A DNA stretch of 64,000 nt from Claveliimonas intestinigallinarum (lineage in GTDB: Bacteria > Bacillota > Clostridia > Lachnospirales > Lachnospiraceae): assembly GCA_019115145.1 (NCBI GenBank), contig DXED01000019.1, positions 127,645 through 191,644 on the forward strand, in the 5' to 3' direction. Below are positions 50,001-57,258 of this stretch, one piece after another. The notes under the pieces are model-generated. The model was not told the DNA's origin and ran no database searches. It worked only from the letters and a program-made list of their open reading frames with translations. A program made the translations under genes and the position numbers. How positions within the stretch are numbered: position 1 is the stretch's first letter; every line of letters starts with the position of its first letter.

Positions 50001-50431
50001 GCAGCCCCGTTCTCAATGGCTATGGCCTGATCCCGCACGGCCCCCGGGAGAGGCAGGGCGTCCATGAGGGCGTCAAAGCTCAGCACTACCGTGATCCTCT
50101 CCTGCTCCAGCACAGCCTGGATGACGGACATCCGCTGGCTCATCAGCTCCTTGCTGCGGATATCCGCCTGGTAAAAGAGGAAATCCTTGGCCGGATAGAA
50201 CCGGACATCGCTGTCAAGAAAGCGGTATTCCTCATACATCTGCCTGGCCTTCGACTCGCTGGCGCAGACGATGACGCGCCTTCCCGCCTCGCCGGAGAGG
50301 GCGTAGACAAGATGGGTCTTCTGTGAGCGGACACAGCCCGACACCTGCAGGACTCCCTTTCCCTTTTTCTGCTCTTTTTTTATCTCCTCAAATTCCGCAA
50401 GCTCCTCAAGCGGCATTGTCAGCGCTCTCAT
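47093..50431 (-). CDS. mfd: Transcription-repair coupling factor Mfd
   Basis: 1112 residues. An N-terminal UvrB-like module (SGEAGRRVIVCASESKARQM region), the RNA polymerase-interacting domain (VGDYVVHENHGIGIYQGIEK), RecG-like translocase motifs (ICGDVGYGKTEIAIRAAFKA split over motif I, PTTILAQQH, IIDEEQRFGV, TATPIPRTL), and a TRCF C-terminal domain. Removes stalled polymerase and recruits UvrA. Starts 4 bases after the pth stop. Confidence 0.97.
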   Translation of the reverse strand: MRALTMPLEELAEFEEIKKEQKKGKGVLQVSGCVRSQKTHLVYALSGEAGRRVIVCASESKARQMYEEYRFLDSDVRFYPAKDFLFYQADIRSKELMSQRMSVIQAVLEQERITVVLSFDALMDALPLPGAVRDQAIAIENGAAIDFQQVQRRLAQAGYDREAQVEGPGQFAVRGGILDIFPITEELPVRIELWGDEVDSVRTFDVESQRSVENLDRVLVYPCEDAEKEGKRVSFLDYFPGEDTILYLDEPVRLLEKGDAVESEFVEAQAKRMESGYQVSDGEMILYHPADIAKKMNQYPCVGLCALETRCPEFKIRGKYSLETKSVNPYNNSFEMLTRDLKRLKREGYRVVLLSGSRTRAKRLAEDLRDYNLSSFYSDEMDREVEPGQIMTAYGHVGEGYEYPLLKFEVISETDIFGKVKKKKKRRTYEGRKIQSFSELKVGDYVVHENHGIGIYQGIEKIEVDKVAKDYMKISYAQGGNLYIPATQLDLIQKYANADAKKPKLNRLGTQEWTKTRTRVRGAVREIAKDLVALYAARQEQEGYVYGPDTVWQREFEEMFPFEETEDQLAAIEAVKHDMESPKIMDRLICGDVGYGKTEIAIRAAFKAVQENKQVVYLVPTTILAQQHYNTFVQRMKEFPVRVDLMCRFRTPAQQKKTIEDTKRGLVDIIIGTHRVLSDDLKYKDLGLLIIDEEQRFGVQHKEKIKKLKENIDVLTLTATPIPRTLHMSLIGIRDMSVLEEAPEERMPIQTYVMEYNDEMVREAVERECARQGQVYYVYNRVEDIVEVTARIQRLVPDVTVAFAHGQMREHELEKIMYAFINREIDVLVSTTIIETGLDISNANTMIIHDADRLGLSQLYQLRGRVGRSSRMAYAFLLYRKDKLLKEVAEKRLSAIREFTDLGSGFRIAMRDLEIRGAGNLLGAEQHGHMEAVGYDLYCKMLNEAVKHLKGETEEEETFSTTIDLNVDAFIPDTYIPNEYQKLDVYKRIAAIENEEEMEDMLEELIDRFGDIPRKVQQLLNIAGLKARAHRVYVTAVEQKGSQYVFTMYEKARVNPLKIPDMLSSYRGDLVFRAEEPPSFVYEKKGGSRRAKDEDALEVVKKVLISLEGLLE

Positions 50432-50435
50432 ATCC

Positions 50436-51020
50436 CTACAGCTCCTTTGGTCTCACTTTCCGGTTGTACTCGTTCATGGCCTCGTCCACCCGGTCTGTCA
50501 CCATGTACTTTACCGCCTCTGCGGCATGGCGGTAGCCCTCCGCCATCTGCTCTCTTTCCTCTCTGGAGAAATGCCCCAGCACATAGTCCGCCAGATCGTA
50601 CTGCCTGGGCTTCTGGCCCACCCCCACTTTGACCCGGGGAAACACCTCCGTGCCCAGGTGGGCGATGATGCTTTTTATTCCGTTGTGGCCGCCGGCGCTG
50701 CCCTTCTTCCGGATCCGGATCTGACCGGGATCCAAGCTCACGTCGTCGTAGATGACGATGAGCTCCGACTCCTCGTCCACCTTGTAGTAGTCCACAAGTC
50801 CCCGGATGCTCTCCCCGCTCAGGTTCATGTAGGTCTGGGGCTTGGCCAGGATCACCTTCTGCCCCTCTATGATGCCCTTTCCGATGAGGGCCCTGTTTTT
50901 CCGATAATCCACGGAGATATTATACGCTTCCGCCAGCACATCTATGACATCAAACCCGGCATTATGCCTTGTCCCCTCATAGGGCTGCCCCGGATTTCCA
51001 AGTCCAGCTATGATATACAT
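50436..51020 (-). CDS. pth: Peptidyl-tRNA hydrolase
   Basis: 194 residues. GLGNPGQPYEGTRHNAGF with the catalytic histidine, KPQTYMNLSGES, DDVSLDPGQIRIRKKGSAGGHNG. Releases peptides from peptidyl-tRNA. The pth-mfd-foldase order is common in Firmicutes. Own promoter upstream. Confidence 0.97.
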   Translation of the reverse strand: MYIIAGLGNPGQPYEGTRHNAGFDVIDVLAEAYNISVDYRKNRALIGKGIIEGQKVILAKPQTYMNLSGESIRGLVDYYKVDEESELIVIYDDVSLDPGQIRIRKKGSAGGHNGIKSIIAHLGTEVFPRVKVGVGQKPRQYDLADYVLGHFSREEREQMAEGYRHAAEAVKYMVTDRVDEAMNEYNRKVRPKEL

Positions 51021-51051
51021 TGTCTTCCACCTTTCCTTTCACACTCCCTCC

Positions 51052-51080
51052 ATTCTACAGGAAGAAGGGCTGTTTGTCAC
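51052..51080 (-). promoter_or_regulatory. Promoter of the pth-mfd-foldase operon
   Basis: GTGACA (51080-51075), 17 bases, TAGAAT (51057-51052) on the minus strand. Confidence 0.6.
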
Positions 51081-51165
51081 GCAAAAGCCGGGAATATTTT
51101 CCCGGTTCCCGGCATACGTTTATAGAGAATAAAAATACTGCCATAATGGTACAGGAGGGCTTTTT

Positions 51166-51594
51166 ATGAGTTCCAGAACAAAAATCGTGGTGCTCCACAT
51201 GAAGGAGATCATCTATACCGTCATTTTCGCCGTGCTGGCCATTCTTCTGATCCTGCTGCTCGTCTTCATGTTCTTCCCCGGAGACAAAAAAGAGAGCGGC
51301 TCGTCAGGCAAATACAAAGCCGGCGTCTACACCTCCTCCCTTACCTTAAACAATACAGACCTGGAAGTGGAGGTCTCGGTGGACGACTCGGGGATCAGCT
51401 CCATCCGCTTCACCAACATGGACGAGACGACGGCGGCCATGCTCCCCTTAGCCCAGCCGGCCATGGAGGACATTGCGGAGCAGATCTGCCAGTCCCAGTC
51501 TCTTGACAACCTGGAATTTTCCGCTGACTCGGCCTACACCTCCCAGGTCATCGTGGACGCTGTCAGGGAAGCCCTGAAAAAGGCAGAAAAATAG
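51166..51594 (+). CDS. Membrane-anchored protein with a degenerate FMN-binding-like domain
   Basis: 142 residues. One hydrophobic segment (about 14-37), then an extracellular domain. YKAGVYTSSLTLNNTDLEVEVSV and the end SADSAYTSQVIVDAVREALKKA follow the FMN_bind pattern, but the SGA(T/S) flavinylation motif is replaced (SADSAYT), so covalent FMN is unlikely. Function unknown. Starts at ATG 51166 behind CAGGAGGG, divergent from pth, with a terminator just after. Confidence 0.7.
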   Translation: MSSRTKIVVLHMKEIIYTVIFAVLAILLILLLVFMFFPGDKKESGSSGKYKAGVYTSSLTLNNTDLEVEVSVDDSGISSIRFTNMDETTAAMLPLAQPAMEDIAEQICQSQSLDNLEFSADSAYTSQVIVDAVREALKKAEK

Positions 51595-51623
51595 AGGAGC
51601 CGCCCACGCCGGGCGGCTCCTTT
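51595..51623. terminator. Bidirectional terminator between convergent small genes
   Basis: AGGAGCCGCCC pairs with GGGCGGCTCCT around ACGCC; T3 on plus, TATTTTT on minus. Confidence 0.85.
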
Positions 51624-51657
51624 CTCGCCGGGCCCTCCCCATGCAGGGCCCCTCCTC

Positions 51658-51921
51658 CTATCCTTCCACGATCAGATATTTGCCGCTTGGCAGGGCAAAG
51701 ACCTCCGAGGCCTCCTCCAGCTCCTCGAGGGACATGCCGTCCACGTCCACACCCTCCTCCTGGAAGTAGTTTGCCACCTCCTGGATGCTGTCCACCACAA
51801 CGGCCATACAGTCCTCCAGGAAAGCCTCCGCCTCCTCTAAGGTCCCGGCCACCGGCTCGTCGAACAGCTGTCCCTGCTTGTCAAGGAACACCTGCAGACA
51901 TTCTTCATCATACTCATACAT
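51658..51921 (-). CDS. Small acidic protein of unknown function
   Basis: 87 residues, very acidic (many Glu/Asp), predicted helical then a short beta end (VFALPSGKYLIVEG). No domain recognised; no signal peptide or membrane segment. RBS GGAGGAAA before ATG 51921. It lies downstream of the HAD phosphatase gene with about 140 bases between; the pair may be cotranscribed. Confidence 0.75.
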   Translation of the reverse strand: MYEYDEECLQVFLDKQGQLFDEPVAGTLEEAEAFLEDCMAVVVDSIQEVANYFQEEGVDVDGMSLEELEEASEVFALPSGKYLIVEG

Positions 51922-52030
51922 ACGTTTTTCCTCCCTTCTTTCTTTTCCTTTCTATATCCCGTATGCTCTCATTGTCCTTTTGCTTCTTTCTCTATGCCGC
52001 AGCTTCCCGCCATACGCAGTCCCGGCCAGC

Positions 52031-52075
52031 CGCGGCTTCGCTTTATCTGCGGCTTCGCTTTATCCGCGGCTTCGC
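52031..52075. repeat. 17-bp tandem repeat at the end of the HAD gene
   Basis: About 2.7 copies of a 17-base unit (GCGGCTTCGCTTTATC plus one base). The HAD phosphatase stop codon lies within it. Confidence 0.85.
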
Positions 52076-52719
52076 AGAAAATCCACCAGCTCTCCCGGAT
52101 GGTCGATGAGCACGGCGGCCCCGGCCTCCTCAAGGACCTGTCTGCTGCGAAATCCCCATGTGACGGCCAGCTCCGTCACGCCGGCTGCCCTGGCGGTGGC
52201 CACATCCACCTCCGAGTCTCCCACGTAGACGCAGTCCTCCTTTTTGACGCCCATCTTATCCAGCAGGTACAAAACCCCGGCCGGATCCGGCTTCCTCGGC
52301 AGCTCCTCGCTCTGCCCCTGCACAAAGTCAAAGACTCCCTCTCCAAAGATCTGTCTCACCACATCCACGGCCTGCCCGTGGGGCTTGTTGGACAGCACCG
52401 CCAGTCGGATGCCCATGGCCCTCAGATCCCCCAGCATCTCTGTGATCCCGTCGTAGGGTGTTACATGATATGTACAGTTGTCATGGAATATTCTGCCGTA
52501 GACCTTAAGTCCCTCCTCCAGGCGGCTCAGGTTCTCGTCCCCGCAGGCCCTCAGCGTCCTCTCGATCAGCTTTCTGGCGCCTTCTCCCACAAATCTTCTG
52601 CACTGGTCCATCGTGATGGATGGAAGGCCCATCTCTTTCATAGTCAGGTTTACAGAATAGGTCAGTGACTCCAATGTATTCGTCAATGTTCCGTCCAGAT
52701 CAAATATACAGCCTCTCAT
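52060..52719 (-). CDS. HAD-family phosphatase (phosphoglycolate phosphatase-like)
   Basis: 219 residues. Motif I FDLDGTLTNT at residues 5-14, motif II LSNKPHG near 113, and the motif III/IV region KPDPAGVLY and VGDSEVDVATARAAG. Cap type C1, like Gph or PpaX. The ATG at 52719 follows AAGGAGTG; upstream frame is not coding. The substrate is a small phosphate ester, not defined. Its C-terminus is encoded by a 17-bp tandem repeat. Confidence 0.9.
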   Translation of the reverse strand: MRGCIFDLDGTLTNTLESLTYSVNLTMKEMGLPSITMDQCRRFVGEGARKLIERTLRACGDENLSRLEEGLKVYGRIFHDNCTYHVTPYDGITEMLGDLRAMGIRLAVLSNKPHGQAVDVVRQIFGEGVFDFVQGQSEELPRKPDPAGVLYLLDKMGVKKEDCVYVGDSEVDVATARAAGVTELAVTWGFRSRQVLEEAGAAVLIDHPGELVDFLRSRG

Positions 52720-52849
52720 AATACACGGCACTCCTTTTCCTCTTTCTTCTCCCCTATCATAGTATGAAGCGGCCGAAATTTCAACGGGTATTTGCATATC
52801 CTGCCGTTTTCCTGTTGTTTTCGCCGCTTCTTTTTGTCTCCTTTTTTCG

Positions 52850-53632
52850 TCAGCCGTTCAGATACTGCCGCATGACCCTCAGGGCGTGCTTTTCCAGCCG
52901 GCTCACCTGGGCCTGGGAGATCTCTATCTCCTCCGCCACCTCCATCTGGGTCTTTCCCTCAAAAAACCGGAGCCTTATGATGTACTGCTCCCGGTCGCTC
53001 AAGTGCTCCATGGCCGCCTCCAGGGACAGATCCTCGATCCACTTCTCCTCCCGGTTCTTCTTGTCGCTGATCTGATCCATCACGTAGAGGGCGTCCCCGC
53101 CGTCGCTGTACACCGGCTCCTGCAGGCTCACCGGGGCCTGTATGGCGTCCAGGGCAAAGACGATGTCCTCCCCCGAGATGCCGATCTCCTCCGCGATCTC
53201 CTGGACCGTGGGCTCTTTTAAGTGCTGCTTCATGTAGCTCTCCCTGGCGTAGATCGCCTTGTAGGCTGTATCCCGCAGGGAGCGGCTCACCCGGATGGAA
53301 TTGTTGTCCCTCATGTAGCGCCGGATCTCCCCGATGATCATGGGGACCGCGTAGGTGGAGAATTTCACATCCAGCTCCGTATTAAAATTGTTGACCGCCT
53401 TGATCAGCCCGATGCAGCCGATCTGAAACAGGTCGTCGGGATTTTCATTGCTGGAGGAGAAGCGCTTTATGACGCTCAGCACCAGCCGCAGGTTTCCCTT
53501 GATGTACCGGTCCTTCGCCTCCTCGTCCCCCTCCTTGATGCGGGCCAGCAGCTCCTCCTTTTCCTCCTCTGTAAGAAGCGGGAGCTTTGACGTGTTCACC
53601 CCGCAGATCTCAACCTTCCCCTGTGCCATCAT
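52850..53632 (-). CDS. sigG: RNA polymerase sigma-G factor (forespore)
   Basis: 260 residues. Starts MMAQGKVEICGVNTSKLPLL, the SigG N-terminus (VEICGVNTS is diagnostic), then region 2 (NPDDLFQIGCIGLIKAVNNF) and region 4 (QMEVAEEIEISQAQVSRLEK). ATG 53632 has AAGGAGG 7 bases upstream; the longer frame includes promoter sequence. Directs late forespore genes. A terminator and candidate SigF promoter precede it. Confidence 0.97.
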   Translation of the reverse strand: MMAQGKVEICGVNTSKLPLLTEEEKEELLARIKEGDEEAKDRYIKGNLRLVLSVIKRFSSSNENPDDLFQIGCIGLIKAVNNFNTELDVKFSTYAVPMIIGEIRRYMRDNNSIRVSRSLRDTAYKAIYARESYMKQHLKEPTVQEIAEEIGISGEDIVFALDAIQAPVSLQEPVYSDGGDALYVMDQISDKKNREEKWIEDLSLEAAMEHLSDREQYIIRLRFFEGKTQMEVAEEIEISQAQVSRLEKHALRVMRQYLNG

Positions 53633-53679
53633 CTTCAAACCTCCTTGTTCTCCGTCGTCATCTGATCTCGTACAGTATT

Positions 53680-53709
53680 GATTTTTCTCAATCAGGCCCG
53701 GGCTTATAC
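53680..53709 (-). promoter_or_regulatory. Candidate SigF promoter of sigG
   Basis: GTATA (53709-53705), 15 bases, GAGAAAAATC (53689-53680) on the minus strand, close to the SigF pattern GTATA / GGNNANAHT. Confidence 0.5.
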
Positions 53710-53725
53710 CGGCCCAGGGGAAAAT

Positions 53726-53763
53726 AAAAAAAGTTTTAGCCCTTGACAAAGGGCCAAAACTTT
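53726..53763 (-). terminator. Terminator between the beta-CASP nuclease gene and sigG
   Basis: A 15-bp stem (53763-53749 with 53744-53730, one wobble) and T7 on the minus strand. It isolates sigG from the spoIIGA-sigE unit. Confidence 0.9.
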
Positions 53764-53814
53764 ACATGTCTTTCTTCACTTTTTCTCTCTTCTTATGTGA
53801 CCTTTTTTGACAGA

Positions 53815-55422
53815 TCACCTGTCCCACTTGTCCGCCAGATTCTGGATCTGGGTCTCGAATTTTGCCAGGTCCTTGTTGGAGAGTCCTTCGTTTTTCACGA
53901 CCACCTCCATGAGGCGTCTGGCCGCTGCCACCACTCTCTCAAAGGCCGCTCTCGCCCTCGCCTTGGCAGGCTTCTCGGCCGCCTTCCTGGGGATCCGCAC
54001 CCCCTCCGACAGGATCTGTCCCGTGGCCAGGTCCATGCAGCCGCCGGAGAAGGGAGCAAAGGCAGGGCAGCCGATCCTCTCCTCCACAGTCCGGGCAAAG
54101 CTCTCCGTCACAGTGTCCTCCCCGTGGACCACGATGACCCGGTCCGGCTTCTTCTCAAAGCCCTCCAGCCAGGCCAGCAGACCGTTCATGTCCGCATGGC
54201 CGCTGATGCCCTTGATGGACTCGATCCGGGCGTTGACTGAGATGGTCTCCCCGAAGAGCTTCACCACCTGGGCACCCTCCAGAAGCTTCCTTCCCAGAGT
54301 CCCCACCGCCTGGTAGCCCACAAAGCAGATGGTGCACTCGCTGCGCCACAGATTGTGCTTCAGATGGTGGCGGATCCGGCCCGCCTCGCACATGCCGGAG
54401 GCGGAGATGATGACCTTGGGCCGGTCGTCCAGATTGATCTGCTTGGACTCCTCCGTGGTGATGCTTGTCTTCAGCCCAGGGAAAACGAGCGGGTTGATGC
54501 CCTGCTCCACAAGAGCCATGGCCTCCTCGTCAAAGCAGGAACGGACATTCTTATTGAAGACCGTAGTGGCCTCGATGGCCAGAGGACTGTCCACATAGAC
54601 CTCAAAGGAGGGGTATTCGGGCAGGAGATTTTTCTCCTTGATCTCCCGGATAAAGTAGAGCAGCTCCTGGGTCCTGCCCACGGCGAAGGAGGGGATAACC
54701 ACATTGCCGCCCCGGTCAAAGGTCTCCCGCAGGATCCGGGTAAACTCACCCACATAGTCCGGGATCTCATCCCCGTGGAGCCTGTCTCCGTAGGTGGACT
54801 CTATGACCACGTAGTCCGCCTCCCTCACAGGCTGGGGATCCCGGATGATGGGCTGGTTTATATTTCCCACATCCCCGGAGAACACCACCTTCTTTGTCAC
54901 GTCCCCCTCCGTCACCCACACCTCGATGCTGGCGGAGCCAAGGAGATGGCCCATGTCGTTAAACCGGACACGGATCCCGGGACACAGGTCGATGGTCTGT
55001 CCGTAGTCGCAGGGGGCGAAGAGCTGGATGGCCGCGTCCGCGTCCGCCATGGTGTACACCGGCTCGTACAGCTCTCCTCCGCTGCGGCGGGCCTTCCGGT
55101 TTCTCCACTGGGCCTCAAACTCCTGGATGTGGGCGCTGTCTCGCAGCATGATGCTGCACAGGTCCGAGGTGGCAAAGGTGGTGACCACCTCGCCTGAAAA
55201 TCCCTGTTTGCACAGGAGCGGGATGTTTCCCGAGTGGTCGATGTGGGCGTGGGTCAGAAGCACGTAGTCGATCTCCCCCGCCGTCACCGGCAGCTTCTGG
55301 TTCTCATACAGATCCGGCCCCTGCTCCATTCCACAGTCGATGAGAACCCGTTTCCCGCAGGCTTCCAGAAGATGACAGCTGCCTGTCACCTCGTGGGCCG
55401 CGCCGATAAAAGTAAGCTTCAT
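53815..55422 (-). CDS. MBL-fold/beta-CASP ribonuclease-like protein
   Basis: 535 residues. Metallo-beta-lactamase motif THAHIDHSGNIP near residue 55, FSGDVG, beta-CASP region with SFAVGRTQELLYF and SASGMCEAGRIRHHL, and RMMBL SGHADMNGLLAWL. This is the CPSF73/YSH1-like family of RNA-processing nucleases; a C-terminal Lys/Arg/Ala-rich extension (about 450-535) is extra. ATG 55422 chosen; an in-frame TTG lies 9 bases upstream. It lies between sigE and sigG, where Bacillus has nothing. Confidence 0.88.
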   Translation of the reverse strand: MKLTFIGAAHEVTGSCHLLEACGKRVLIDCGMEQGPDLYENQKLPVTAGEIDYVLLTHAHIDHSGNIPLLCKQGFSGEVVTTFATSDLCSIMLRDSAHIQEFEAQWRNRKARRSGGELYEPVYTMADADAAIQLFAPCDYGQTIDLCPGIRVRFNDMGHLLGSASIEVWVTEGDVTKKVVFSGDVGNINQPIIRDPQPVREADYVVIESTYGDRLHGDEIPDYVGEFTRILRETFDRGGNVVIPSFAVGRTQELLYFIREIKEKNLLPEYPSFEVYVDSPLAIEATTVFNKNVRSCFDEEAMALVEQGINPLVFPGLKTSITTEESKQINLDDRPKVIISASGMCEAGRIRHHLKHNLWRSECTICFVGYQAVGTLGRKLLEGAQVVKLFGETISVNARIESIKGISGHADMNGLLAWLEGFEKKPDRVIVVHGEDTVTESFARTVEERIGCPAFAPFSGGCMDLATGQILSEGVRIPRKAAEKPAKARARAAFERVVAAARRLMEVVVKNEGLSNKDLAKFETQIQNLADKWDR

Positions 55423-55472
55423 ATACCTCAACCCCTTTTTGTTTTTATTGTATCATTTTACCCGGGCCGTGG

Positions 55473-56213
55473 CTATGAATATTTTACCATTTCCCTCTTC
55501 AGCCGCTGCATGATCTTCTTCTCCAGCCGGGAGATGTAGGACTGGGAGATGCCCAGCACATCCGCCACCTCCTTCTGTGTCTTCTCCTCTCCGCCGGGCA
55601 CTCCCAGGCCGAACCGGAGGCGCACGATAGTCTGCTCCCTGCTGGTGAGCCTCTCCAGGGCCTTCCCCAGCACCTTCCGCTCCGCCTCCTGCTCCAGGTC
55701 CCGGTAGATGGTATCCTCCTCCGTACCAAGGATATCCGACAGGAGCAGCTCATTGCCGTCCCAGTCCACATTGAGAGGCTCGTCGATGGACACCTCCATC
55801 CTTGTCTTGTTGTTCCTGCGCAGGTACATGAGAATTTCATTTTCAATGCACCGGGAGGCGTAGGTGGCCAGCTTGATCTTTTTCTTCGGGTCGTAGGTGT
55901 TGATGGCCTTGATGAGGCCGATGGTGCCGATGGAGATCAGATCCTCCACCCCCACGCCCGTGTTGTCAAATTTCTTTGCTATGTACACCACCAGCCGGAG
56001 GTTGTGCTCGATGAGCAGCTTCCTGGCCGCCTTGTCCTCCTCCGTCCCCAGCCTTCCGATGGCATCGGCCTCCTCCTCGGCCTCCAGGGGCGCCGGGAGG
56101 ATGTCTGAGCCGCCGATATAGTGCACGTCCCCCCTCTCCGGGAAAAGCAAAGTCCTGAAATTCGGTATCACCTTGAGTTTAAATTGATTTGGCACCGCTA
56201 CTTTTATCATCAT
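55473..56213 (-). CDS. sigE: RNA polymerase sigma-E factor precursor (mother cell)
   Basis: 246 residues. An N-terminal pro-sequence (about residues 1-30) is followed by region 2 (RLVVYIAKKFDNTGVGVEDLISIGTIGLIKA) and region 4 (TQKEVADVLGISQSYISRLEKKI). Pro-SigE is activated by SpoIIGA, encoded just upstream. Starts at ATG 56213 behind GGAGG; a second in-frame ATG follows directly. Confidence 0.97.
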   Translation of the reverse strand: MMIKVAVPNQFKLKVIPNFRTLLFPERGDVHYIGGSDILPAPLEAEEEADAIGRLGTEEDKAARKLLIEHNLRLVVYIAKKFDNTGVGVEDLISIGTIGLIKAINTYDPKKKIKLATYASRCIENEILMYLRRNNKTRMEVSIDEPLNVDWDGNELLLSDILGTEEDTIYRDLEQEAERKVLGKALERLTSREQTIVRLRFGLGVPGGEEKTQKEVADVLGISQSYISRLEKKIMQRLKREMVKYS

Positions 56214-56236
56214 GTCTTTCTATCCTCCAATCTATG

Positions 56237-57025
56237 CTACAGATCCGGATGAATGAGCATCCGGTATGTTCCGTCTGAAGATACTGCGTCCTCGCTGATC
56301 CCCACAAGAGGCCCCTGTATCCACCTGGGCCCCCTCTCATATATGCAGAGCCTTTCCAGCCTCACAGCCGGAAGCACTCCATCCTTCCTTCCAACTGAGC
56401 GGTACGGGATATACCGCAGCTCCTCCGGCAGCCGGCCCTGAAACAGCTCCTCCGCCGCCTCCCTCTCCAGGATGCTGACGGGCTCCCCGGTGAAGGGATC
56501 CTTCAGGGAGTTGCCGGTGTCCACAAGGGCTGTCAGCGTCACCTTCCTGTCCCTCCAGAAAAGATCCGCCCGGCACCTGCCGCGGCCTCTCTGAAGTCCC
56601 AGGGACACAAGCCAGAGCACGCCGGAGGCCAGGTAATAGCTCCCGGCCGCCAGGGCGAAAAAGAGGCTTCCCACCTCCAGCCACTCCCCGTACTGGGCCA
56701 GCCAGCCCATGATCCCGCCTGTCAGGAACCCTGCCGCGTACAGAAGGAAGAAAGCGTACACCATCTTCCTCCCCCAGGGTATCCCAAGGCCCGCCCGCAG
56801 CATGGCCACACTGACCATGCCGTGGAACAGAAAAAATTTTATGAACGGACAGGGAAGCGGACAGGCGATCACCACACACATGAGCGCGGATCCCGCCAGT
56901 GCTCCCAGGGCGATACGTCCAAGCGTGGCAGGGCTTTTCAGTATCCGCCTGACAAGAAGGAGCAGTATGTGATCCATCATAAAATTTTCCAGGAAAAAAA
57001 TATCTATATACAGTTCATACTCCAC
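56237..57025 (-). CDS. spoIIGA: Sigma-E processing peptidase SpoIIGA
   Basis: 262 residues. Five hydrophobic segments in the first 150 residues, then a cytoplasmic aspartic-protease domain with LVDTGNSLKDPFTG (catalytic DTG near residue 168). It cleaves the SigE pro-sequence in the mother cell when triggered by SpoIIR. 23 bases upstream of sigE; the promoter has the Spo0A-type architecture. Confidence 0.95.
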   Translation of the reverse strand: MEYELYIDIFFLENFMMDHILLLLVRRILKSPATLGRIALGALAGSALMCVVIACPLPCPFIKFFLFHGMVSVAMLRAGLGIPWGRKMVYAFFLLYAAGFLTGGIMGWLAQYGEWLEVGSLFFALAAGSYYLASGVLWLVSLGLQRGRGRCRADLFWRDRKVTLTALVDTGNSLKDPFTGEPVSILEREAAEELFQGRLPEELRYIPYRSVGRKDGVLPAVRLERLCIYERGPRWIQGPLVGISEDAVSSDGTYRMLIHPDL

Positions 57026-57089
57026 ATTACACCTTCTTTCTCTTTTGTGCAGACATCGCGTACTGCTTTACTGTACCCGGGCAGGATTT

Positions 57090-57156
57090 ATTATAAAGAG
57101 AAGGGGGCTTCAAAATTTGTCAGATGGTGCCGGGAGGCCGGCAGATTTTCTCGACA
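57090..57156 (-). promoter_or_regulatory. Spo0A-type SigA promoter of spoIIGA-sigE
   Basis: On the minus strand CTGACA (57123-57118) and TATAAT (57095-57090) are 22 bases apart, the unusual spacing known for Bacillus spoIIG. TGACAAA overlapping the -35 and TGTCGAG at 57156-57150 resemble Spo0A boxes (TGNCGAA), one mismatch each. Confidence 0.7.
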
Positions 57157-57204
57157 GAAAAATATGGTTTCCGCAGAAATACAGAAGTTTTCGAAAAAGG
57201 GCAG

Positions 57205-57237
57205 AAAAAAGGAAGCCGCGCTCTTCGCGCGGCCTCC
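57205..57237 (-). terminator. Terminator of ftsZ
   Basis: GGAGGCCGCGC pairs with GCGCGGCTTCC around GAAGA, then T6 on the minus strand. Confidence 0.92.
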
Positions 57238-57258
57238 CGGGTAAGACGCTACATATTT

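Noticed and set aside
51091..51115. CCGGGAA/TTCCCGG hairpin between pth and the divergent gene
   Set aside because: Lies between divergent promoters without a T-run; could be an operator but there is no second copy or neighbour to support it.
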